From assembly GCA_026982355.1 (NCBI GenBank), contig JALSHG010000008.1, forward strand, positions 1 through 32,329: DNA of 32,329 nucleotides, in the 5' to 3' direction. The DNA comes from Thermodesulfovibrio sp. (GTDB taxonomy: Bacteria; Nitrospirota; Thermodesulfovibrionia; UBA6902). Below are positions 26,683 through 32,329 of this stretch, piece after piece. Position numbers and translations under genes: made by a program. The notes beneath the pieces were generated by a model that saw only the letters and a list, made by a program, of their open reading frames with translations, did no database searches and was not told the origin of the DNA. Each line of letters opens with the position of its first letter. Position 1 is the stretch's first letter.

Positions 26683-27866
26683 GGTTGACTCGGTATGAGC
26701 CGGACACTCAGGGGAGTCTCCCCCTCGTCCTGCAACTGCACCTGTGCCTCCCACTCATAGTAATCCGTCAGGCTCAGCCGCACATCGTGTTTGCCGCGCA
26801 GAAGCTCCAGCCTCAGGGGGGTCTCCCCCCTGAACATCCCGTCCACAAAGACCCGGGCACCTGCCGGCGCGCTGTCTATCTTGAGAAAGGCCTTCGCGGC
26901 CTCTTCCGCGGCCGGCGGTGAATCCGTGCCGCTCTTTACTGATATGAAATAGTACGAAACCGCTCCCGCAATCACGAATATCAGCGCCGCGGCAATGGAA
27001 ACGACAATATTTTTCCGTGTCTTTCCACCGGCCTGTGCGGCTGCAGCCGCCTCTTCCTTTTTGCCGGAGCAGGCCTTCAAAGCCGCGGACAACTCCCTCC
27101 CGGAACTGTAACGCTCATCCGGATTTTTCCGCAGGCACCTCCGGATAACCCCGGACAATTCCTGCGGGACGGCCGGATTAATCGCTGTAACGGGAGGCGG
27201 CTCCTCCTGCGTGATTGCATTAAACACGGCAGCGAGGCTGTCGCCCCTGAAGGGCCTGGCGCCTGTGCACAATTCATACAATACAATCCCCAGCGAGAAA
27301 ATATCGGAGCGGCCGTCAACCGGCCGGCTCATCACCTGCTCCGGGGACATGTACGCGGGCGTGCCCAGTATCTCCCCGGCCTGTGTCTGCACTGCAGCGG
27401 AAGGGTCTTCAACGTGCGCGATCCCGAAATCCGTTATCTTAAGCCTTCCGTCTGTGCGGATGAGGATGTTGCCGGGTTTTATATCCCTGTGGACAATGCC
27501 TTTCTGATGGGCGTAATCGAGGGTTTCAGCCACCACGGCGCATGTTTCAATGATTTCAGCGGTTGTTGCCGTGCCCCTCCGCACAACTTCGTTCAGGGAT
27601 TCTCCCTCAATGAATTCCATTGCAATGTAGACGGTTCCCTCGTGTTCGTCCACATTATAGACACGCACTATGTTCGGGTGGTCAAGGCGGCCGAGCGCCC
27701 TGGCCTCGGCCAGGAACCTCTTCACAAAGGCGTCGCTCACGAGCCTGTCCCGGCGCAGGACCTTTAATGCCACGGTTAAATCGAGATTGGGGTCATGGGC
27801 CTCGTAAACCACGCCCATCGAGCCCCTCCCGATTTCCCTTTTCACCTCGTAACGGCCGTAATTCAC
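26679..27866 (-). CDS. Membrane Ser/Thr protein kinase with PEGA domain
   Basis: Hanks-type kinase of 395 residues. Gly-loop GRGSMGVVY (13-21), catalytic Lys35 (VALKVL), HRDIKPGN (126-133, Asp128), DFG (146-148) and the GTPAYMSPEQ activation segment are all intact, so it should be active. One membrane helix (about 286-308) leads to an extracytoplasmic PEGA domain (about 327-392, DSAPAGARVFVDG...GETPLRLELLRGKH), which may sense envelope components. The ATG overlaps the protease stop by 4 bp. The TAA stop is supplied by E11. Likely opposed by the PP2C gene and read by the FHA protein nearby. Confidence 0.93.
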   Translation of the reverse strand: MNYGRYEVKREIGRGSMGVVYEAHDPNLDLTVALKVLRRDRLVSDAFVKRFLAEARALGRLDHPNIVRVYNVDEHEGTVYIAMEFIEGESLNEVVRRGTATTAEIIETCAVVAETLDYAHQKGIVHRDIKPGNILIRTDGRLKITDFGIAHVEDPSAAVQTQAGEILGTPAYMSPEQVMSRPVDGRSDIFSLGIVLYELCTGARPFRGDSLAAVFNAITQEEPPPVTAINPAVPQELSGVIRRCLRKNPDERYSSGRELSAALKACSGKKEEAAAAAQAGGKTRKNIVVSIAAALIFVIAGAVSYYFISVKSGTDSPPAAEEAAKAFLKIDSAPAGARVFVDGMFRGETPLRLELLRGKHDVRLSLTDYYEWEAQVQLQDEGETPLSVRLIPSQP

Positions 27867-28819
27867 TGTAAATCCTTTAAAAATCCTATCAGCGTCTCCA
27901 TGGTGATAAAGAACCCCCTTGACTCGGTACCCCTGTACCGGCCCTTGACGATCCCGACGAGGTTGCCCTGTGCATCAAAGACCGGGCTTCCGCTGCCCCC
28001 GGGCAGGGTCTCCATGTCCACCTGCCACAGGGGATGATTGTTCACCCGCCGCAGCGGGCCGCTGACAGTGCCCGGCACTATCCTTCCCCGGTGATTATAG
28101 GGGCAGCCTACGGAATACACCGTCTCCCCCTCGTTCAGGACATTACGCGCGCCGGCGAGGGAGATGGAGGAATCAAGCCTCGTGCCGGTGTCGATAAGGC
28201 TGAGGTCGCGTCCGGCATCCCTCTTCACAAGACGACCCTTCAGTTCCCTGCCGGTGTCAAGGACAACGACAACCTCCCGGACGCCGGCGAGGTCATGGGC
28301 GGTTGAGATAACCAGCCCTTCCTTCCCCACAATGAATCCTGAAAACTGTATGGCCCTGTTGTTTATCGCCGCGCGGATGCATACAACGTTTGCAGTGCGC
28401 GACATGACCACCTCCGGGATATCCCCCTCCCGCCCTTTTCCCGCCGGATAACGCCCCTTTACATAGTTGTCGATAACATCCCGCAGGTCCATGTTCTTAT
28501 CCTCCACGGGCAGGCCGTTCAGGATGTGTTCAGCGTATAACGCGGATGCCAGGGGGGAGCGGGGATTTATGATTATCCGCCACCTTTCAGCCCCCCTGAC
28601 GGCATCGAGCCTCACACCGCCTGCCTCTGAAGCGGTCTGCCTGACCGTGAAGCCGGAGCCGGCAAGCCAGCGTGCAAGGAGGAGACTGGTCTCCGCAACG
28701 GGCAGGGGGGAGATCAGCGGCGCCGCCTGCACGCCGGCGGAAACGGGCCGGGATGCCAGCAGGGCCAGAAAAAAAATCACGATCAGCAACCTGATGAATC
28801 CGCCGGTATCAATCCGCAT
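27863..28819 (-). CDS. Secreted trypsin-like serine protease
   Basis: From MRIDTGGFIR the protein has a signal peptide (1-28, RPVSA) and 318 residues. A domain of unknown fold (about 40-140) precedes a chymotrypsin/HtrA-like protease: His175 in STAHD, Asp205 in GRDLSLI, and Ser276 in GGSGSP. No PDZ domain follows. The start is uncertain (Met two codons earlier, or GTG at about 28849); the frame to 28993 only translates element E12. It overlaps the kinase start by 4 bp, so the two are translated together. A periplasmic protease coupled to a PEGA kinase suggests a proteolytic signal-sensing step, but that is inference. Confidence 0.8.
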   Translation of the reverse strand: MRIDTGGFIRLLIVIFFLALLASRPVSAGVQAAPLISPLPVAETSLLLARWLAGSGFTVRQTASEAGGVRLDAVRGAERWRIIINPRSPLASALYAEHILNGLPVEDKNMDLRDVIDNYVKGRYPAGKGREGDIPEVVMSRTANVVCIRAAINNRAIQFSGFIVGKEGLVISTAHDLAGVREVVVVLDTGRELKGRLVKRDAGRDLSLIDTGTRLDSSISLAGARNVLNEGETVYSVGCPYNHRGRIVPGTVSGPLRRVNNHPLWQVDMETLPGGSGSPVFDAQGNLVGIVKGRYRGTESRGFFITMETLIGFLKDLQ

Positions 28820-28878
28820 GCACATGGCAATTGCACAGGCATGCCTCACGCAGGGGCCGCGGCCTGATTTTGCGTCTA

Positions 28879-28984
28879 TATACCTTACGGCGGCATAAAA
28901 ACATCGCCCGCGGGCAGGGGAGTCCGAAGGTTTTACGCCGGACCCCACAGCCGGATTATGCAACATTAAGAACATTAAGGGATA
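28879..28984 (-). repeat. Element E12, full copy with duplicated A tip
   Basis: B end TATACCTTACGGCGGCATAA; stem GGCAGGGGAGTCCG with a diverged partner; A end TTATGCAACATTAAG, immediately repeated as AACATTAAGG. The TTA at 28975-28977 in the repeated tip is the PP2C stop codon. Confidence 0.88.
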
Positions 28985-29706
28985 ATCTCGCACAGTACCG
29001 CTGTAATATTATCATATCCACCGGCCGACAGCGCCAGGCTTATCAGCCTGTCCACTTTCCGCTGCAGACCTCCGGGAATGGAAAGGGCGTCCCTGATCGC
29101 GCCGTCTTCCACCATGTCCGTAAGGCCGTCCGAACACAGCAGGAAAATATCGCCGGGCATGGTCTTCCCCCTGATAAGGTCGACGGCCAGTTCCTCCCTG
29201 GTGCCCACCGCCCTTGAAAGTACATGCCGGAGGGAATGCGTCCTGGCCTCAGCCGGTGTTATGAGCCCCTGGTCGACCTGCTCCTGGACGAGCGAGTGAT
29301 CCAGGGTGATCTGCCTGAGTTCGCCGGCCCTGAAAAGGTAAGTCCTGCTGTCCCCCACATGGCCGAGCACATAACCGCCGCTGAAGAAGGCCGCCACCTC
29401 CCCGGTACAGCCCATGCCCCGCTGTTGAGGATTCTCTGCCGCGGCGCTGACAATCCTCTCATTGGACAGCCGGAAGGCATCCCGGACCAGTTGCAGGTAT
29501 TCCTCTTCAGAGACCGGCCGGGCATCTGAAAAAACATCCGTCACGGTTTCTATGAAAATCCGGCTTGCCACTTCACCGGCGGCCTGCCCGCCCATTCCGT
29601 CCGCCACCGAGGCATAACCGCGGTCAGGGTCAACGACAAAGGCGTCTTCGTTGTTGGAGCGCCTGAGTCCTGTGTCCGACTTGCCAAAAGAGTTTATTTC
29701 AGACAT
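28975..29706 (-). CDS. PP2C-family protein phosphatase
   Basis: Metal-dependent Ser/Thr phosphatase of the Stp/PppA type, 243 residues, cytoplasmic. The metal-binding motifs are intact: SDTGLRRSNNEDA (Asp21), VADGMGGQAAGE (Asp36), VGDSRTYL, LCSDGLTDMV and GGYDNITAVL. It is a classic partner of Hanks-type kinases and lies upstream of the protease-kinase pair, separated by E12. The gene is divergent from the FHA protein. The stop lies inside E12. Confidence 0.95.
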   Translation of the reverse strand: MSEINSFGKSDTGLRRSNNEDAFVVDPDRGYASVADGMGGQAAGEVASRIFIETVTDVFSDARPVSEEEYLQLVRDAFRLSNERIVSAAAENPQQRGMGCTGEVAAFFSGGYVLGHVGDSRTYLFRAGELRQITLDHSLVQEQVDQGLITPAEARTHSLRHVLSRAVGTREELAVDLIRGKTMPGDIFLLCSDGLTDMVEDGAIRDALSIPGGLQRKVDRLISLALSAGGYDNITAVLCEIIP

Positions 29707-29755
29707 AATTTAATATACACGAACAGACAAAGATTGGAAACAACTTTTTCCGGGG

Positions 29756-29772
29756 CCGTATGAAAATTACGG
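29756..29772. other. Inverted repeat in the PP2C-FHA divergent region
   Basis: CCGTA-TGAAAAT-TACGG makes a 5-bp stem 50 bp upstream of the PP2C start. It could be an operator half-site pair or chance; no clear promoter boxes adjoin it. Confidence 0.25.
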
Positions 29773-29807
29773 TGAATGTTTCCCTTTACCGCTTAATCTT
29801 CTGACTG

Positions 29808-29906
29808 TAAACCTTAATGTTGCGCAAGCCGGCACGGGGGGTCCGCCGTAACACATCCGGCGCCCCCTGCCCGCGGGGCGGTGTCTTTCTGCCGCTGTAA
29901 GGTAAA
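29808..29906 (+). repeat. Element E13, full copy
   Basis: A end TAAACCTTAATGTTGCGCAA; stem GGCACGGGGGGTCCGCCG with CGGCGCCCCCTGCC; GGGGCGGTGTCTTTCTGCC; B end GCTGTAAGGTAA. It ends 17 bp before the FHA start. Confidence 0.9.
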
Positions 29907-29923
29907 GAACAATTGAGGAAAAT

Positions 29924-30892
29924 GTGAAATCCGTACCCGTCATAGTCGTACAGCTCGTCCACATACTGGGTCCCATGAAGGGGGAGATACAGGAATTCAC
30001 CCGAACGCCGATCCTCATAGGCCGCGACCCCTCGTGCAACCTGCGCTTTCCTCCCGGGTTGAACACCATTTCCAGGAAACATGCCCGGATCACAAGAGAA
30101 GGCAACCAGTTCCGCCTGATCGACCAGAGCGCCAACGGCACCTTTGTAAACGGAAAGAGGATCGGGGAGACCGTTCTCAGAAACGGCGATGTGCTGGAGT
30201 TTACCGAGGGCGGGCCGAAGGTGAGCTTCCTGTTTGAGATGAGGGAAGGGACGGTCGGGAATGAACCCCCCGGGCCTGCCGAGACGGAAGAATCAGCCGC
30301 ACCCGTGACACCTCGGGCACAGGAGCCGCCTGTGAAGGAGCAGAAGCGGCAGGAAATTCCTGCTGTGGCTGCTGCCGGGCAGGAGACCGTTCAGCCGGAG
30401 TCATCAGCGGTTAAACCGCCCCCTCAGCCGTCCGCTGAGAGGGTCAGTGCGCCGCTTATCATCCAGTACGGCCCCACCCTCCGTTCCTACAGGGAGCTTC
30501 CTGTAACTATCGGCAGGGACACAACCTGCGATTTTATTATCGATCATCCCATGATACACGACCGGCACGCCCGGATATTTTTCAGCCGGAACCAGTACTG
30601 GATAAAAGACCTCACCGGTAAGCAGACCCTGCAGATAAACGGCCGGCCGGTTGCGATACAGTCCCCCCTGAATGTCAATGATGAATTGTCCCTGAGCCAG
30701 GGGGGACCGGTCTTCCGCTTTCTCGGGGAGGGCCGTCTGGCCGAGATTGAAGAGGCCCCTGCCGTAGCCGGGGCTCAGCCTCCCCAGGAAGAAGAGACAA
30801 AAGAAGAAAAGCCGGACTCCCGCGGAATACCCGGATACAGCGCCCCGAAGAAAATCCTCTCCAGGTTGAAGAAATACTGGGAACACAGGTAG
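29924..30892 (+). CDS. Protein with two FHA domains
   Basis: 322 residues, no membrane segment. The first FHA domain (about 22-105) has the full phosphothreonine-binding set: GRD (Arg34), SRKH (50-53), and NGTFVNGK. The second (about 185-268) keeps GRD and a final NG but has His in place of the Ser of SxxH (IHDRH, 212-215), so its binding may be weak. A Pro/Glu-rich linker (about 110-180) separates them and a basic C-terminus follows. The start is GTG with GAGGA five bases upstream; ATG two bases earlier hits TGA at once. Likely reader of the neighbouring kinase. Confidence 0.9.
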   Translation: MKSVPVIVVQLVHILGPMKGEIQEFTRTPILIGRDPSCNLRFPPGLNTISRKHARITREGNQFRLIDQSANGTFVNGKRIGETVLRNGDVLEFTEGGPKVSFLFEMREGTVGNEPPGPAETEESAAPVTPRAQEPPVKEQKRQEIPAVAAAGQETVQPESSAVKPPPQPSAERVSAPLIIQYGPTLRSYRELPVTIGRDTTCDFIIDHPMIHDRHARIFFSRNQYWIKDLTGKQTLQINGRPVAIQSPLNVNDELSLSQGGPVFRFLGEGRLAEIEEAPAVAGAQPPQEEETKEEKPDSRGIPGYSAPKKILSRLKKYWEHR

Positions 30893-30901
30893 AAAACAGG
30901 G

Positions 30902-30956
30902 TAACCGCCGGACTCTCCTGCCCGCAGGCGGTGTTTTTATGCAACCGTAAGGTTAA
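30902..30956 (+). repeat. Element E14, half copy (B arm)
   Basis: Only the distal stem half and the B end remain: GCCGGACTCTCCTGCCCGCA, GGCGGTGTTTTTATGC, CGTAAGGTTAA. It starts 10 bp after the FHA stop, as a terminator would. Confidence 0.85.
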
Positions 30957-31006
30957 TATCACCTTTGCGGGATAGGCGGCGGATTATCCGGCCTGAAAGC
31001 AGCAGC

Positions 31007-31186
31007 TTATAAAATAAAATACAGGCCGGCACCCACCGCGACGAAAATAATACCCATCCGCAGGCGGATTTTACAGGCAACGGACATCTTCCCGCCCGAC
31101 CTGAAATACTCCCGCAATGCGAGGGCAAGAAATACAAGCCCGACGAAAAGAAATATGAATTCCACCGGCGGTATTACTATGTTCAT
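31007..31186 (-). CDS. Small 59-residue membrane protein
   Basis: ATG at 31184-31186 opens a frame with MNIVIPPVEFIFLFVGLVFL as a first hydrophobic helix, a basic loop (LREYFRSGGK, CKIRLR) and a second helix (MGIIFVAVGAGLYFIL), ending at TAA. A two-helix hairpin with a positive loop is a plausible inner-membrane topology. AAGAG lies five bases upstream. It starts 39 bp after pyrE ends on the same strand, so it is likely co-transcribed. No family recognised. Confidence 0.6.
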   Translation of the reverse strand: MNIVIPPVEFIFLFVGLVFLALALREYFRSGGKMSVACKIRLRMGIIFVAVGAGLYFIL

Positions 31187-31225
31187 GAAACTCTTATGCA
31201 GGTTTTTTCCGGCCCTGCCGGCCGC

Positions 31226-31801
31226 TTAATTCCGGACAGGGATGAAATCGTGCACGTCCAGGATGCAGTAAACCGGACAGCCTGTCTTTTCTATATTCCG
31301 CCTGCCGTTCTGTTCGCAGCGGTCCAGGAGGATAATCACCGCATCGACTATCAGGCCGTTTTCCCTTGCGGTATTTATTGCCCTGATTGTGGAGCCGCCC
31401 GTGGTTACGACATCATCCACTATGACAACATGGTCTCCTGCCTTTATATCCCCCTCTATCGGCAATCTGAGGCCGTGTTCCTTGGGTTCCTTCCTTACAA
31501 CAAACGCGTTTACCGGGTCTTTGACAATCTGGGAGTACATGGCCACGGCATAGGCTATGGGATCCGCCCCCATGGTAAGGCCGCCCACGGCAGCCGGGTG
31601 GAGGCCGAGTCGGCGGATTTTTTCAAAAACGATCTTTCCCACAATATACATGCCTTCAGCGGACTGGGTCGTCTTTTTCATGTTGAAATAGAAGTTGCTG
31701 ACAGCGCCGGATGTAAGCCTGAATTCCGGCACAGGGCTGTACCGGAAAGACCGCTGCCGGACTATCTGAATAAGGCGTTCCTTAAGGTTATCCATAGCCA
31801 T
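31226..31801 (-). CDS. pyrE: Orotate phosphoribosyltransferase PyrE
   Basis: Converts orotate and PRPP to OMP in pyrimidine synthesis. The 191-residue protein has the N-terminal FRLTSGAVSNFYFNMKKTTQ, the GGLTMGADPIAYAVA block, and the PRPP loop VVIVDDVVTTGGSTIRAI. The start is MAMDN; the second Met is possible. No ribosome site is obvious. It stands alone apart from the small membrane protein downstream. Confidence 0.94.
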   Translation of the reverse strand: MAMDNLKERLIQIVRQRSFRYSPVPEFRLTSGAVSNFYFNMKKTTQSAEGMYIVGKIVFEKIRRLGLHPAAVGGLTMGADPIAYAVAMYSQIVKDPVNAFVVRKEPKEHGLRLPIEGDIKAGDHVVIVDDVVTTGGSTIRAINTARENGLIVDAVIILLDRCEQNGRRNIEKTGCPVYCILDVHDFIPVRN

Positions 31802-31908
31802 GCACTATAACAGATAACAAAACGATTTATCAATTATCGTGACCCGGTGAGCATTTCCGGCGGAAGCCGGGCGCACGGATTTCAAAGATTATTTCATTGC
31901 TATAAAGC

Positions 31909-31965
31909 TTTTCCGCCGGACTCCCCCGCCCGCAGGCGGTGTTTTTTATGCGCCTGTAAGCTGAG
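31909..31965 (+). repeat. Element E15, half copy (B arm)
   Basis: Distal stem CCGCCGGACTCCCCCGCCC, GCAGGCGGTGTTTTTTATGC, B end CCTGTAAGC. It lies in the 412-bp divergent gap between pyrE and the Fe-S protein gene, oriented towards the latter. The A half is missing. Confidence 0.8.
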
Positions 31966-32049
31966 GGCGTCCTTTTGATGTGCTGCTTGGCTCCGGAGCA
32001 TTTCAACCGCTGTATTTTGATAAAGTCTCAATATCTCAATACTGACCGC

Positions 32050-32078
32050 TTGCCCGCTCCGGGATAATACATTATAAT
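32050..32078 (+). promoter_or_regulatory. Strong candidate sigma70 promoter of the Fe-S protein gene
   Basis: TTGCCC (32050-32055) and a perfect TATAAT (32073-32078) are 17 bp apart, predicting a start near 32085. The 5' leader of about 130 bases would contain all of element E16. Confidence 0.62.
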
Positions 32079-32102
32079 ACCTTTCTTCCGGTTGCATAAA
32101 CG

Positions 32103-32164
32103 TTAATGCGGCATAAACGTGCAGAGGAGCCGCCGCCGACATCTTTATGCCACTGGAAGGATAA
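32103..32164 (+). repeat. Element E16, shortened copy in a predicted 5' leader
   Basis: A end TTAATGCGGCATAAACG, preceded by a second GGTTGCATAAACG as if the tip were duplicated; short GC-rich stem; B end ATGCCACTGGAAGGATAA. Confidence 0.75.
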
Positions 32165-32213
32165 GACTGTCAAAATACTTTATGCAGGGAATCCGACAAT
32201 TACCGCGTGTTAA

Positions 32214-32329
32214 ATGACACCTATTGACGTCTATAAAAAACTGCCCCGCACCAACTGCGGAAAATGCCCGGCCGGCACCTGCATGGCCTTTGCGGTGCAA
32301 TTCCTCCGGGGAGCCGTCTCCCTGTCCGA
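32214..32329 (+). CDS. [4Fe-4S]-domain protein, partial (AcsC/CdhE-type N-terminus)
   Basis: ATG at 32214 opens a frame running off the right edge (38 complete codons). YKKLPRTNCGKCPAGTCMAF has the Cys15-x2-Cys18-x4-Cys23 spacing of the (Fe-S) domain found at the N-terminus of the corrinoid/iron-sulfur protein large subunit of CO dehydrogenase/acetyl-CoA synthase (AcsC/CdhE) and in shorter relatives. The fourth Cys would fall just beyond the edge. Only the domain can be named, not the full protein. No good ribosome site precedes it. Confidence 0.62.
   Translation, partial: MTPIDVYKKLPRTNCGKCPAGTCMAFAVQFLRGAVSLS

Noticed and set aside
26504-26707. 67-codon minus-strand frame between the kinase and the redoxin-TPR-CsgG gene
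   Set aside because: It is composed almost entirely of elements E10 and E11.
28820-28993. N-terminal extension of the protease (58 residues)
   Set aside because: It translates element E12; the signal peptide begins near residue 59 of that frame.
24030-30892. Type VI secretion regulatory cluster
   Set aside because: Kinase, phosphatase and FHA protein fit, but no Tss structural gene is in the window.
30937-31137. 66-codon minus-strand frame overlapping the small membrane protein
   Set aside because: It is another frame of the 59-residue gene and ends in element E14; the hydrophobic two-helix frame is more credible.
31900-32142. 80-codon minus-strand frame upstream of the Fe-S gene
   Set aside because: Both ends are element sequence (E15 and E16), it opposes a good promoter, and no protein features are visible.

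Overview
The window is high-GC Gram-negative DNA. It carries outer-membrane and periplasmic machinery (Mla lipid transport, lipoproteins, an AsmA-like protein), many eukaryote-type signalling domains, and at the right edge the start of a protein with a CO-dehydrogenase/acetyl-CoA-synthase-type [4Fe-4S] domain. That mix suggests an anaerobe of the Nitrospirota or Desulfobacterota type. This is inference from gene content; no rRNA or tRNA is present to settle it.

Layout. (1) 1-234: 5'-truncated, frameshifted transposase remnant. (2) 238-9000, minus strand: one long envelope operon, RDD membrane protein > mreB > mreC > mreD > mrdA (PBP2) > rodA > mlaE > mlaF > mlaD, coupling the rod-shape elongation machinery to a lipid-transport ABC system. 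(3) 9001-9365: divergent promoter region with two repeat elements; 9366-10277 (+) is a radical SAM protein. (4) 10438-13921, minus: an exported module (CsgG-like protein, beta-helix lipoprotein, beta-barrel protein). (5) 14199-19761, minus: housekeeping genes (membrane hydrolase-like protein, trpD, AddA/RecB-like helicase-nuclease, ksgA). (6) 20291-23854, plus: tsaC and a 952-residue AsmA-like protein. (7) 24030-30892: a signalling locus with a PEGA-domain Ser/Thr kinase, a secreted trypsin-like protease, a PP2C phosphatase, a two-FHA-domain protein, a redoxin-TPR-CsgG fusion and a CsgG-like lipoprotein. (8) 31007-31801, minus: pyrE and a 59-residue membrane protein. (9) 32214 to the end, plus: partial Fe-S protein.

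The most unusual structure is a family of at least 16 dispersed imperfect inverted repeats (about 55-105 bp). They occupy almost every non-coding gap longer than about 70 bp and none was seen inside a gene. The two ends differ. The A end (TTAACCTTAATGTTGCATAA) abuts gene 3' ends and supplies the stop codon of four genes. The B end (inverse of TTAACCTTACAGTGGCATAA, preceded by a GC-rich stem and a T-tract) points in the direction of transcription. In every case where flanking genes make orientation informative it is A-to-B along the transcript, and in one convergent gap the element is a symmetric A-A palindrome. I call them E1-E16. They look like a non-autonomous mobile family adopted as terminators or leader hairpins.

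Functionally, the window is dominated by envelope biogenesis and a candidate transmembrane phospho-signalling system. In that system the kinase's extracytoplasmic PEGA domain, the protease and two CsgG-type proteins lie outside the cytoplasm, while the phosphatase and FHA reader lie inside.
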